NCBI GenBank assembly: GCA_019009955.1
Contig: CM032231.1
Location: 111,558,001-111,622,000 of the forward strand
Origin: Riptortus pedestris
Taxonomy: Eukaryota > Arthropoda > Insecta > Hemiptera > Alydidae
Direction: 5' to 3'
Length of the DNA: 64,000 bases
Positions 43,937-54,863 of the stretch are shown here, piece by piece; position 1 is the first letter of the stretch, and the number at the start of each line of letters is the position of its first letter. Made by a program: the position numbers and the translations under genes. The notes beneath the pieces were generated by a model. It was not told where the DNA came from. It was given only the letters and a program-made list of their open reading frames with translations, and did no database searches.

Positions 43937-44331
43937 AAAGAGTTTTTTTGATGGAATGTCTTGCGCCGCTCACTGACTGACATAAATCCTCTTTGTATGT
44001 CTCCCAATCCGTGGCTGACATTCACTGACAACCAAGGAACCCCTTCGTTGACATTCCAGTCTTTGTGAGTGCTTCACAATATCCGATGGATATCCTATCG
44101 CACCCCATAGTGAGGGTGTTTCTAAACAGTTCTCCCCCTCGGCATGATCCTAAGATATGGGGAGAGGTTTCGAAATTTCTGCAGGGGGTTGACCTTAGGA
44201 CCTTAGCAGGGAACCCAATTTCTGGTTTTTAATTAACGATTCTTACCTCTTTCGTGCATCGTAAGATACAAGAAATATCGCCACAACTCAATCAAAAGGC
44301 TATACACAATCCTTCACCTGAAATAGAATAA
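43937..44331. other. unassigned sequence
   Basis: GC-balanced ~400 bp with no open frame of note and no recognised repeat. Confidence 0.4.
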
Positions 44332-44786
44332 TAAAAGTCCGTAACCCAGGGGCGGCGTTAATTAAGCAGATTTTCCACGTGCGTAACATATCTTCATTGA
44401 ACTCAAAACGTAAAACTCCAATGAGAACAATATTTGGTATTTAGGCTTCAAATAAAGTGATTCATAACATAATAGCATATTGCTAATATGAGATGAGTAG
44501 GAGTGGGGGTTTACTGAAGACCAAAAACTAAAAGAAATACAAATATCTCGGTTAATAATCAGCATAGTGAAAAAATGTATATAACAACATGTATAAAACA
44601 TTTAACGAGCAATGACATTGATTATATACACTTTTTTGATCCGACATATAATAACGAAGATATCTTAAATTTTCGAAATTCTTCCTTCAGTCGTTAACGA
44701 ACTTGATCTTTCGTTTTTCATTAAACGTTTATATATCCAATTTAGTAACGATTAAACAAAAATTGATGCAGCTAGAGCGGTAACAG

Positions 44787-44838
<52 letters not shown>

Positions 44839-44930
44839 GAACGGGCCTCATTTTCGTCATCTAGTAGGTAGGATCGAAGGACTTTTCGAGATATTTTTCG
44901 AAAAATCGCGCCTTAAGTGAAATTTGCTAA
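44332..44930 (-). mobile_element. HINE-like repeat, module C, mutated termini
   Basis: AAAAGTCCGTAACCCAGGGG, CGGCGTTAATTAAGCAGATT; module C interior (CAATATTTGGTATTTAGGCT); body; (TA)n 44791-44832; head CGCCTTAAGTGAAATTTGCT. About 25 bp including half of the head palindrome are deleted, and the terminal hairpin stem carries mismatches. Old copy. Confidence 0.85.
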
Positions 44931-45187
44931 CACGTGGAGAAGGCGTTAGCTACACAAATTGTAAATCCACCCATTATTAGATGCCGCGCCTTCATAGCAA
45001 TGATGGATATAAGTTGAAGTCATATATATGAGACGTTCCAGAACGTGGGAAACAGTATAGTTGAGGAATCTACGAAGGACGTTTCTGTAGTTTTCTGAAT
45101 TACAGGATGCAAAATCCCATGTGTCCAACGAGTATCGAAAATTGCACTTTGAGATTTAGACTTGCATATAAAATTACAGAATAATTT

Positions 45188-45762
45188 ATTAGCAGAGGGA
45201 AATCAGCTATTGAGGTCGTACTTATGACGCGATTTTCAAAATTTTCTTCAATTGCCCATCGTTCCTACCCAGGAGATGACGAAAATGAGGCCCGTTCAAA
45301 ATTATATATATATGTCTGTTAACGCTCTAGCAGTCGCAATTTTTACTTGATCGTTACCAAACTCAATATTTAAAGGTTTTATGTAAAAATAAAGATCAAG
45401 TTCGTTAATGGCTGAAATCGGACTAGTAGAAGCATTTTTGAAAATTCGAAATATGTCCGTTACTATACGTCGGATCGAAAAATAGTATAGAAGAAATCTT
45501 ATTGAAAATTAAATTAAATATAAATATTGCCAAATACATTTATTCTCTATATTGAATATTAACAGAGATATTTGCATTTTTATTAAGTGTGAGCGGGTAA
45601 GGGGACGAGATGAGATCGGCAACCTTCAGAGCTAGTCGTGAGTTTCCGTCAAATGCTTGTTCGGCCGTTACCGAAACTTCGTCTCTCATAATGTTTCTCT
45701 ATTGTAAAACTTCACGAGGGAAATCTGCTTAGTTTAGGCAGCCCCTGCGTGACGGACTTATT
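45188..45762 (+). mobile_element. HINE-like repeat, module B
   Basis: TTATTAGCAGAGGGAAATCA: one half of the start palindrome is deleted. Very short (TA)n (45305-45311), body with the G-run region deleted (GGACTAGTAGAAGCATTTTT), module B (AGCTAGTCGTGAGTTTCC), GAGGGAAATCTGCTTAG, hairpin (one mismatch) and GACGGACTTAT. Confidence 0.9.
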
Positions 45763-46260
45763 TTAAATTAATTTTTTCTTGGAGCATTTAGATATATGGG
45801 TAATACTTCACTGCTTCCTTAACAATTCTTCTCTTTCATTTACTATTCCTTCATTTCAACTTCGAAAGCACTTTACATTACTGAGTTGAATATTACGCAT
45901 GGACGTAGAGTCTCATAAGTGATTTTACGTTTGTGCTCTCACTATTTTCATTCTCTCTCTTCATGATGATTTATCTGGCGGAGACAATCTTTCTGATTTT
46001 GTCTCTCTCCCTCTTCCCAGTGATCTGACCTCCATATGTCGTTACGCACGATCTAATGCGACTCCTAGGGTAGCACTATCAGAGTCAATGACGCCCGGGT
46101 TTATTTATAGTAAGTGACGTGACGGGATACGATGGAGGGGCGAGTAATATGATTGGCTCTCCCACTCAAGGATGATAGCTTTAACTGGGGGCAGACGAAG
46201 GACATCGGTCTTTCATAACCATCGGATGTTAGGGGATAAACGTTCTATTAGATTGAGTTT
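45763..46260. other. unassigned sequence
   Basis: No recognised gene or repeat; composition less AT-rich than average near 45960-46200. Confidence 0.4.
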
Positions 46261-46471
46261 ATTGAGCTATTCAGGTTGTACTCAGGACGCGTTTTTGGAA
46301 TAATTTCCACAATTGTTCATCGAACCTACCTAGGAGATGACGAAAATAAGGTCCATTGAAAACGAAATACATGTGTGTGTGTGTAGGGGGGGGGGAGGGG
46401 TAAAGAGGTAGGTTCGGTTAGTTGTTTTAGAAGCTTCTGGGTTATTACGCCCTAATTAGACTGTGTGTTTG

Positions 46472-46515
<44 letters not shown>

Positions 46516-46797
46516 AGTTCGTTAACAGCTGAAATCGAACCAGTGGGAGGGGTTTATAGGGGAAAATGCGAAATTCTCCGTAATTGAAAGTCGAGTGGAC
46601 AAATTGTATAGAATAAATATTAATTTGAGTAAACCCCAAGTTTTAGTCACCGCACTTTAAACATAATAGAATATATCATGAAACGTCACATTCCAAGCAC
46701 AAATACCAGATATTCGCATGCCAATAAATAGTGTGATCATTTAAGATATTATTGACTCCTGTATTCTACCTATTCATCACATTTTAGCAGATCTCCG
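46261..46797 (+). mobile_element. HINE-like copy, left part, interrupted by Merlin
   Basis: GAGCTATTCAGGTTGTACTC, CCTACCTAGGAGATGACGAA; then (GT)n, a G-run and a module A scrap (GCTTCTGGGTTATTACGCCC) misplaced before the (TA)n at 46476-46511; then body GTTCGTTAACAGCTGAAATC. A TTTTAGCAGATCTCCG stretch at 46783 directly precedes the Merlin-like element. Rearranged copy. Confidence 0.7.
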
Positions 46798-47398
46798 GGG
46801 TCTTTTATAGATACCGGCAGCCAGATTTGAATTGCTATTAGGTGATAACATATGATATCAAATTATAACCTCCCAATAAAAGATATAAACATGAAATATA
46901 TTAAATGTTATTTATGAAATGAAAAAAAAAAAATTATTTTAATTTCTCATATTTCTAAAGTTATAAATTTCGATATGTCTTTCAAAAGAACCTCAAATAG
47001 GTACTCGTTCCTATTTCTCTTTTTTTCAAAAGAAATTTTTGTAAACTCAAACCAACTATCTTTCCTCAGTCTAATTGTTTGCCTGCAACCTCTCAAGTGG
47101 CACATCCATCTGTCTTCCTTTTCGGTTATTACAAGTTTCATCTGATGTCCGTTTCTACATATTCTCCTGCTATGAAGAAGTCCTCTTGTCTGCAGGAATG
47201 TGACAGCACTATTCTTGTCAGGAATATCTCTCGCCAAATTCAAAAGTCCCATTGTTTCAATAAAAAACGTTTAAGAAAAGCTGAAATGGTAGTGTTCCTT
47301 CAAAAATTGTAAATAAACTATCAAATGATTAGGTTATAACCTATGTTATCACCTAATAGCAATTCAAATCATTGGCTGCCGGTATCTATAAAAGACCC
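46798..47398 (-). mobile_element. Merlin-type DNA transposon remnant
   Basis: 601 bp with inverted ends of about 55 bp that are almost identical: GGGTCTTTTATAGATACCGG then CAGCCA, GATTTGAATTGCTATTAG, GTGATAACATA. The minus frame 46947-47252 encodes FLQTRGLLHSRRICRNGHQM and WMCHLRGCRQTIRLRKDSWF, the N-terminal zinc-binding and linker region of IS1016/ISXO2-like transposases used by Merlin elements. The DDE core is missing. Flanks GATCTCCG and GATATCTA are only weakly alike, so an 8-bp target duplication is not proven. It sits among HINE-like sequence on both sides. Confidence 0.85.
46947..47252 (-). pseudogene. Merlin transposase N-terminal fragment
   Basis: 101 codons from ATG to stop, uninterrupted. 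Residues about 20-67 match the start of Merlin/IS1595-type transposases: an LLHSRRIC..GH half and a WxC....C half make up the zinc ribbon, followed by RKDSWF (family R.gtWf). The remaining C-terminal residues (ISFEKKRNRNEYLF) are unrelated to the catalytic domain as far as I can see, so the frame ends by truncation inside a 601-bp element. Confidence 0.8.
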
Positions 47399-47655
47399 GA
47401 TATCTATAAAACGGCTGAAATTGGACTTGTAGGAGCCGGGGTTTAAAGGGTGGGAATTTCGAAAATTCAAAATATCTCCGTTGTTATGCGTCGGAACGAA
47501 ACATTGTATAGAACCAATCTTATTACAAATGCGATGGTTTATAAATGTTGTTATATATTTGTTTTCTATGAATTAAATATTAACCGAGATATTTATCTTT
47601 TATTTCTTAGTTTTCGGTCATTAGTAAGCCCCCATTCCTACTCATATCATTTTAA
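47399..47655 (+). mobile_element. HINE-like body fragment right of Merlin
   Basis: AAAACGGCTGAAATTGGACT, TCGAAAATTCAAAATATCTC, GTTATGCGTCGGAACGAAAC, GTCATTAGTAAGCCCCCATT (start of module C). No termini. It could be the other part of the copy left of Merlin or of a separate copy. Confidence 0.75.
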
Positions 47656-47660
47656 CTAAA

Positions 47661-48577
47661 AAAACATCCGTCACGCAGGGGCTGCGTAAACTAAGCAGAT
47701 TTCCTACGTGAAGGTTTACAATAGATAAATATACTTACAGGTAACAATACCGTCAATGTTAAGTGAATAAATACAAACGGTAATGAGAGGTCACTCAGTC
47801 AATTTAAAATACAAATTAATAATCTCTACAATGGAAAGCGGCTGAATTGTAAACAAAAACGCCAGCTAACCTTGTAGCGATGAATGACAAACAATTAATG
47901 AAATATATCTGAATATGACATATTAATTCTATAGAAAACTATTTACTAAAGCTAATGCTGTAATTTGTAATGAATCAGAATCAGTTTTATCTCAATCACT
48001 CAAAGTTTAGTAATCTAAATACAAAAGAAGGGGGGGATTCACAGAACGTATTTGCATATATCTCACAAAGTAAAAGTATAATGAAAAGAGTATTTGGTAT
48101 TTAACCTTTTAATGAAGTGTTTCATAATATAACAGCTTATTGTTAATATGACAAGTAGAGTAGTGGGGGTTTGCTGAAGGCTCAAAACTAAAAATATCTC
48201 GGTTAATATTCAAGATAGAGAAATAAATGTATATAACAATATTTATAGTAAATTTAATTTGCAATAAGATTGTGTATATACAATTTTTCGATCCGGCGTA
48301 CAGTAACAGAGATATTTCGAATTTTCGAAATTCCTCCCCCCTAAACCCCCCCCCCCTCCACCTGTTCGATTTTAGCCGTTAACGAACTTGATCTTTCTTT
48401 CATCATTATATTTAAAACGACTAAATATAGAGTTTGGTAACGATTAAACAATAATTGCGACCACTAGAGCGGTAACAGACAAATATATACATATGGACAT
48501 TTGAAGAAAAATTACAAAAATCGCGTCATGAGTACGACCTCAATAGCTGATTTCCCTTCAGGGAAATTTTCTAAAAG
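47661..48577 (-). mobile_element. HINE-like repeat, full module C copy with tiny microsatellite
   Basis: ACATCCGTCACGCAGGGGCT, AAGCAGATTTCCTACGTG; entire long module (CAATACCGTCAATGTTAAGT, AGAAGGGGGGATTCACAG, GTATTTGGTATTTAACC); body with C-run; GACAAATATATACATATGG in place of a long (TA)n plus part of the head; then CTGATTTCCCTTCAGGGAAA, TTTTCTAAAA. 917 bp; both ends certain. Confidence 0.92.
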
Positions 48578-48624
48578 CTGTTATATTTCGAAGCACTTTA
48601 TGTGAAGCCTGAATATCAAATAGA

Positions 48625-48670
48625 AATCTAATTAGCTAACGCAGCACCTGCGAGACGGAATTTTTTAAAG
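48625..48670 (+). mobile_element. HINE-like 3' tip
   Basis: AGAAATCTAATTAGCTAACG, CAGCACCTGCGAGACGGAAT, TTTTT: diverged terminal part only. Confidence 0.6.
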
Positions 48671-49730
48671 TCATGTATGAACATTTTTAAATGGTACGCT
48701 TTTAGTTCCTTTGTTGTCGCCATTTGTCACAAGTGTCAGATTCTAATAAGTTCTTAAAGTGAGTAACAGTCTGGAATTTCAGGATTCTAAGAAACATATT
48801 TTGCTGTGTTATAAGCTAACTGTAGCTCTATTAATTGCAGTTTCTCACAAATGTTAATATCTTAATCAATTTAACTTAGTCTATCGAAATGGTTTAACCG
48901 ATGTGTTAGTTGAATTCTTGTTTTGGTTGTCCAAGTTGTTAGAGGTCATAGAGTAATCATTAAACGAATAACTCCAGAGCTTCAACCGCATCAGTTCAAT
49001 TATCGGATAAGGTTATTTAGTCTCAGCTGTTGGATTGTGTGCTACATCTGATTATGGCGGCCGAAGAATCAACTAAGTCATTTCCAGGTCTTTCTTTACA
49101 CTAGATATTTCCATTGGGCTAATTGGCCTTCCCCGCGTACTGTTATATTTGAAGAATGCCAGGAAGTCTTGGAATTTTAACGAACCCTCCCTACCGACCT
49201 CCACGCTGTCCGAAAGGGAGAAAGAAATTTAGACTCGCGGCGAAAAAACGCGTCAAAGGTCAGCCCCTTATCGTTTTATTATTTCTTGAGTAATATTCCT
49301 ACAATTGGCAATGAATTATGTTTAACCTTATATCCTTAATTCTCTTGATAAGGAGTAGTTTTATTTATTGATAATGACTATTCAAAAGATATGGTTATCA
49401 GTGAGATTTAGATCTGTTTTAAATTTGAAAAGGAATGTTGCCTAATTTCAGGAAATGTTAATTAATCCATTCATTTTATTCGATTTAAGTTGAACGGTCT
49501 TACTTTAATTCTAAATATGTTTTAACAGTCAAATATTAAAACCTCATATTTTCTATGAATATTGTTCAACTTGTCTCAGTAGATAAACTGTCTAACTACT
49601 TATGAACGAACATTTTTAGTAATATGCCACGAGGAGTTGTAGGAAATTACTGTAGAATGTGTATTTCATTGAGATATATATGAACAGAAATTTAAGACTT
49701 TTCCTTTTAAATATAAATTTAATTTCATAA
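48671..49730. other. unassigned, longest HINE-free stretch of this half
   Basis: About 1 kb with no recognised repeat. 49020-49260 is more GC-balanced and includes TTATGGCGGCCGAAGAATCA, but no frame longer than a few dozen codons. It may be unique host DNA. Confidence 0.4.
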
Positions 49731-50128
49731 ATAATTCCGCCACGCAGGAGCAGCGTAAACTAAGTAGATTTCCTTCTTGAAATTTTGCAGTAGATAGATC
49801 TACTTACTGGTAACACTTAACACCAATGTGAATATTAAGTGAATAAATACAAACGGTAATGAGAAATATTAGTCAATTTTAATAGCTAAACGGAAAGCTC
49901 TGAATTGCAAACAAACAGGACAGCCAACCACTCAGAGCTGAACAAGTTGATAGAAACATTACTCAGCGGAAAGATAAACAATTGCTGAAATATATCTGAA
50001 TATAACATATTAGTTTTATTTGAAACTATTTATTATATCTAGCACTGTAATTTATAATGTAGCCATTAAAGAACTTGGTCTTTCTTTTTCCATAAAACGA
50101 TTAAATATCGTTATGCGTTAGCAGACAA

Positions 50129-50198
<70 letters not shown>

Positions 50199-50207
50199 TT
50201 ATCTTTA
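49731..50207 (-). mobile_element. HINE-like repeat, module C, head replaced by Helitron
   Basis: ATTCCGCCACGCAGGAGCAG, GTAGATTTCCTTCTTG; long module (ACCAATGTGAATATTAAGTG, CTCAGAGCTGAACAAG); most of the body deleted (TTATAATGTAGCCATTAAAG); GTTAGCAGACAAA and (TA)n at 50130-50195. The head is missing; Helitron-like sequence begins at the end of the microsatellite. Confidence 0.85.
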
Positions 50208-50342
50208 TATATATAATTCTAGCGTACGTGTGTATGTCACTGAACTCCTCCTAGACGGATGGTCCGATTTGATTGAATTTTTGAATACGCGTTCGGGTGA
50301 CGCCCCGGATGGTTTAGCGCCGCAGATCGGCCCGGCAGATGG
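50208..50342 (+). mobile_element. Helitron-like 5' end, copy 1
   Basis: TCTTTATATATATAATTCTA, GCGTACGTGTGTATGTCACT, CTCCTCCTAGACGGATGG, CGCGTTCGGGTGACGCCCCG. It is nearly identical over ~130 bp to 50977-51122, and TC followed by an AT-rich start is typical of canonical Helitron 5' ends. No CTRR-type 3' end is found nearby. Different from the HINE-like family. Confidence 0.65.
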
Positions 50343-50636
50343 AGCAGGAGTGGGGGTCGTGAGGGAGGCCTGAATTTAAAAATAGCCGTATTTCGTTTCC
50401 TATTGGTTTTTCGGCAAATATGCACAGGATAACAGTTGTTTATGTTGTTATTTGGAGTAACTTTTGTCATATTCACTTTCGTCGTATAATAAAGTATAAA
50501 CGAGATATACACTAAAAAAGTAAAGTGGGCCCAACAATTTTATTGGGCACCAACGATTGAACCGAACTGAACAAAACTCGGTATGTGAATTAGCATTAGT
50601 TCTTCCATGGTTATAAGCTATACTAAATTTTTTAGG
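50343..50636 (-). mobile_element. CCCGG-head repeat, one monomer reversed
   Basis: GGAGTGGGGGTCGTGAGGGA, GGCCTGAATTTAAAAATAGC, GTTTCCTATTGGTTTTTCGG, GTTTATGTTGTTATTTGGAG, ACGAGATATACACTAAA are the complement of the ~300-bp monomer at 53695-53990. Neither the CCCGG head nor the final tail is present. Confidence 0.75.
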
Positions 50637-50639
50637 TTC

Positions 50640-50966
50640 GAACGGGAGTGGGGGTTTACTGAAGGCCGAAAACTAAAAAACACCAATATTTCGGTTAATA
50701 TTAAAGACAGTGAAAATAGGTACATGACAACGTTTATAGATCTTTTAATTTGCAAAAAGATTGGTTCTATACAAAATTTCGATCCGACTGAAACTAACGG
50801 AGATATTTCGAATTTTCGAAAAACCTCCCCTCTAAACTCCCCCTCCCAATGATCAAATTCCAGCCGTTGAAGAACATGATCCGTCTTTTAACGTAAAACG
50901 TTTAAATACGGAGTTTGGTAACGATCAAGCGAAAATTGCGACCGCTAGAGCGTTAACAGGCTAATA
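50640..50966 (-). mobile_element. HINE-like body fragment
   Basis: GAGTGGGGGTTTACTGAAGG (module C start), AATTTCGATCCGACTGAAAC, CTCCCCTCTAAACTCCCCCT, GTTTGGTAACGATCAAGCGA, GACCGCTAGAGCGTTAACAG. It is cut by the second Helitron-like head where the (TA)n should be. Confidence 0.82.
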
Positions 50967-50976
50967 CACCTCTATC

Positions 50977-51122
50977 TTTATATATATAATTCTAGCGTAC
51001 GTGTGTATGTCACTGAACTCCTCCTAGACGGATGGACCGATTTGATTGAATTTTTAAATACGCGTTCGGGTGACGCCCCGGATGGTTTAGCGCCGCAGAT
51101 CGCTTCGGCAGATGGAGCAGGT
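50977..51122 (+). mobile_element. Helitron-like 5' end, copy 2
   Basis: TCTATCTTTATATATATAAT, TCTAGCGTACGTGTGTATGT, CTCCTAGACGGATGGACCGA, then GCGCCGCAGATCGCTTCGGC. It differs from copy 1 at only a few positions and diverges after GGCAGATGGAGCAGG. An in-frame 63-codon ORF across it is incidental. Confidence 0.65.
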
Positions 51123-51494
51123 CTCCGGTCGAAGGGCGAAGGGCGAGGTTATTGGAAATGTAATGAAATGTTAATATGTTTATCTAATGTATGACCTTAG
51201 AATTTAAGTATGTCATCTATATAATGATGTTTTCAGCTGCGAGAGGTTTTCACTTTCAGACATTGTTATTTATTGTCCAAATTTATTTTACTTTGATTTG
51301 AATGTTGCAATTATTTTATTTTCTTTATTTATATTCATGTATTTGCGTTATTATTGTTGAGGGTTTTTATTTATTTCAGTTATTGTTCTACAACTGTTTG
51401 TTTTTAAGAACGTATAGTGCGCATTCTACCAGATAATCTCAGAACTAAAACGCCTTCTTTTCCTTCTCTCATTTTTCCTTTACTTTTAAATATT
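51123..51494. other. unassigned AT-rich sequence
   Basis: Could be the interior of the Helitron-like copy whose head is at 50977, but I see no element structure and no 3' end. Confidence 0.35.
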
Positions 51495-51586
51495 ATTTAA
51501 CGAACTTGATCTGTCTTTTTACATAAACCGGTTAAATATCGAGTTTCGTAACGATCAAACCAAAATTGCGACCGCTAGAGCGGAAC

Positions 51587-51648
<62 letters not shown>

Positions 51649-51774
51649 TTTTGAACGGACCTCATTTTCGTCATCTACTAGGTAGGATCGATGGACATTT
51701 GAAGAAAAATTTCGAAAATTCCATCATGAGTACAACCTCAATAGCTGGGTTCCCTTAAGGGAAATCTGCTAAAA
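51495..51774 (-). mobile_element. HINE-like copy, head and body start only
   Basis: CGAACTTGATCTGTCTTTTT, AAATATCGAGTTTCGTAACG, (TA)n 51594-51644, GTTTTGAACGGACCTCATTT, CCTCAATAGCTGGGTTCCCT, TAAGGGAAATCTGCTAAAAA. One half of the palindrome is mutated. The 3' half is absent. Confidence 0.88.
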
Positions 51775-52009
51775 ATACGATGTGAAACATGTTCTTGTGT
51801 TGGGATATCTTTTTGCCTTCATTTATTTCATGATGTTATCTATTTCGAGCCTCGAAGGCAAGCGCTCTTAAAATTAAATGTGTTTAACATTGGGCTTTTG
51901 TATAATGTGGTGTATATTATATTTAAATTTCTAAGTTATAACACTATTATTACCCAATATAATAAGTACACAGGTGTAATGTAATAATGTAAACCCTCCG
52001 AAACATTTA

Positions 52010-52510
52010 CATCACTCACCAAATAGTACTAAACATAACAGAAGAAATTCATAAACAACAAACATACCAAAATACAATTCTTATTATACGAAGACATAGT
52101 GAGACATATACGCCACCGAATCCTAGACAAATGGCAATCAGAATGGATGGAAGTAAAGAACCACCTCCGCAGTATCAAAAGTACTATTAAGGAGTGGCCA
52201 TCGAGCCATAGGAGTAATAGAAAGGAGAAGGTTGTTCTTGCCAGACTCAGGATCGGCCACACATACCTTAATGATAATTAATGACAAGGACTGATAGCCC
52301 TATATGCAAATACTGCATCAAGCACTTAACGATAAAACACATACTGGCAGAATCCATCCAACGGAAAAACCTTCACATACCCCACGATATGACTGAACTA
52401 TTAACTGACAGCAGCCAATATGTTCCACAAATACTAACATATCTAAAACACATAATACATTTTCAAAAACATATGGTACAAAATAGAATATGTCTACAGC
52501 ATACTTAAAG
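52010..52510 (+). mobile_element. jockey-like LINE C-terminal remnant
   Basis: Frame 52099-52281 gives ILDKWQSEWMEVKNHLRSIK and SSHRSNRKEKVVLARLRIGH, then TYLND; the family pattern is R..E..LxRLRIGHTxLTH. A shift at 52281 leads to DSPICKYCIKHLTIKHILAE (52281-52508), the Cys/His motif that follows. No upstream RNase H or reverse transcriptase is recognisable. Confidence 0.9.
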
Positions 52511-53185
52511 AGATTTAAAAGGGTGAACGTTTATTATATTCTTTAGACAAAGCACGGATATGAGAAACAATCAGATATTAAAGAAATATTTTCCATAATA
52601 TAAAAATAAAGTACAACAAAGGTTAGTGCATGAAGGAGTAAATACATTATTCTAATTATGCCAATCACTATCGCTGTGGGGCACAAAAAAAATAAATAAA
52701 AATAATAAGTAAACCAGTGGAACATATTTCTTAATTCACATAATCGGTAAAAAAATCTGTATATACGGTTCCGTTTTTTTTTTGGTAGAAATGTTTGAGC
52801 GAGATTCAACAAGGATTTTACCGGCCTAATAAAGGAAATGTGAGAGATAATTGGGTAAAAACGAAACAGGAAGCCAGAAAAAAAAAGTTGAATAAATTAC
52901 TTTATTTCTTATGCAAAAAAGGAATTTGTTACACAAATCGTCTGAATTAGGCTCAGCCTTGTCAAAGGCTGGTTATAAATTACCAAATAAAAAATTTTAT
53001 ATATTTATGGCCACATTTTCATTTTGACATATACCTTTGAAATGAACAGCCCTTATTGAACTTTTGTTTGGACTTTGTTATTAATTATTCTTTTGCTTTT
53101 GCATGTTTTTCAATCTTCCAGCCTAAAAAAAACAAAAACAAAATAAATAGAATACAAAAATATGCCTCAACTGACCGTCATAGTA
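52511..53185. other. unassigned AT-rich sequence
   Basis: No recognised gene or repeat. The 89-codon minus frame at 52543-52812 has no domain. Confidence 0.4.
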
Positions 53186-53189
53186 GATT

Positions 53190-54685
53190 ATTTAGCAGAA
53201 TCCCGGCATGGGAAATCATCTATTGAGGTCGTACTAATTACGAGATTTTCGAAAAATTTCCTGAAATCAGGTCCGTTCAAATTTGTGTATATATATATAT
53301 ATATATATATTATAATAGCTCAGATACCCGGCTTCGCCCGGGAATTGATTTAAGGCTGAATGGTGATGGTATTTTTTTGGCAAGGCTTTAATTTGCACAA
53401 TATTTTGACATTTACGCGTCCCAGTGTTTAGGGTTAATTCCCGTTGTTGGCATTTGTTAATAATAAAATTAATTTTTTATGTAAGTCTTCACTGTCCTCC
53501 AAATTGTCATATTTCCCGTAGACAAATAGACAATGAAATATCGCGAATATTTATTTCAGGCCTCCCTTATACCCCCCACTCCCGGTCTAACCTAAAAATT
53601 TTAATATAGCTTATAATCATGGAAGAATTAATGCTAATTGACATACTGAGTTTTTGTAAGTTCGGTTTACACGTTAGCGCTCAATGAAATCGTTGACTCC
53701 CGCTTTAGTTTATACTGTATATCTCGTTTATACTTTGTTAAAAGACAAAAATGAATATGACGAAAGTTACTCTAAATAACAAAATTAACAACTTTTGTTA
53801 TGTTCATATTTGCCGAAAAACGAATAGAAAACGAAATACCACTATTTTTAAATTCAGGCCTCCCTTACAACCCCCACTCCTGCCCGTTTCTAGAACTTTT
53901 GGTATGGCTTATTATAATGAAGGTATTAGTGCTAATATACATACCGAGTTTTATTTAGTTCGGTTGAGTCGTTTGTGCCAAATAAAATTGCTCACTTCCG
54001 CTATAGGTTTTAGCGTATAGCTCGTTTATAATACGTTATACGAAAAAAGTGTATATAACAAAAGTTACTTTAAATAACAAAATAAACAACTTTTGTTATG
54101 TTCATACTTGCCGAAAAACCAATAGGAAACGAAATATCGCTATTTTTAATTTCAGGCTTCCCTTACAACCCCCACTCCTGTTCATCTCAGAGAATTTTAA
54201 TATAGCCTAAAGTCTAAGTTGGGTTAGTTGTAATATACATACCAAGTTTCATAAAATTCAGGTTCAGCCGTTTATGCGTGAAAAGGTAACAAACAAACAA
54301 ACAAACATACACGAAAGAAACAAAATGCAGTTATGGTGTCTGTGACATGTGAAACGAAAAGTTATCGTGAAATTTCGAGAAAAAAATCAATGTACAGACA
54401 GAGGTTACAATTATATATATATATATGCAATTATTGTTTTAAACGATAATGGTAACGGCCCAATATATAAGCGTTTCATGCCGAACTAAATCTCAAGTTC
54501 TTTAACGACAAAAATCCGATTGGGGGATAGGAGGTGTTTAGAGAGGGATAATTTCGAAATTTCTCCGTTATTATACGTCGGATCGGAAAAGTGTATAGAA
54601 CTAATCTTATTGTAAATTTAATTATATATAAATATTGCTGTATAACTATTTTCTCTAAGATTAATATTAACCGAGATATTTGGAA
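53190..54685 (+). mobile_element. HINE-like copy split in its (TA)n by another repeat
   Basis: Head at 53190-53290 (TTTAGCAGAATCCCGGCATG, GGTCGTACTAATTACG, CAGGTCCGTTCAAATTTG) and body at 54430-54685 (TTAAACGATAATGGTAACGG, TTATACGTCGGATCGGAAAA, TTAACCGAGATATTTGG) form one interrupted copy. Between them lies the CCCGG-head repeat 53310-54425, flanked by (TA)n on both sides. The 3' module and hairpin are missing because a fresh HINE copy begins at 54686. Confidence 0.8.
53310..54425 (+). mobile_element. CCCGG-head repeat with tandem ~300-bp monomers
   Basis: Starts after (TA)n with AATAGCTCAGATACCCGGCT then TCGCCCGGGAATTG, whose CCCGG/CCGGG arms can pair. Two and a half monomers of about 295-300 bp follow: partial 53500-53690, 53695-53990 and 53991-54290, each with GTTTATACTTTG- or GTTTATAATACG-like text, CAACTTTTGTTATGTTCATA, GAAAACGAAATACC or GGAAACGAAATATC, and CAGGCCTCCCTTACAACCCC. 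It ends with GGTTCAGCCGTTTATGCGTG, AAAAGGTAACAAACAAACAA and GTTACAATTATATATATA. The class is unknown to me; no protein is encoded. Confidence 0.82.
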
Positions 54686-54809
54686 TTTTAGCAGATTTCC
54701 CTTGGGGGAAATCAGCTATTGAGGTCGTACTCATGACGCGAGTTTCGAAAAATTTCTTCAAATGTCCATCGATCCTACCCAGGAGATGACGAAAATGAGG
54801 TCCGTTCAA

Positions 54810-54863
<54 letters not shown>

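Noticed and set aside
47079..47312. 77-codon plus-strand frame
   Set aside because: Antisense shadow of the Merlin transposase fragment, which carries the recognisable zinc-ribbon residues on the other strand.
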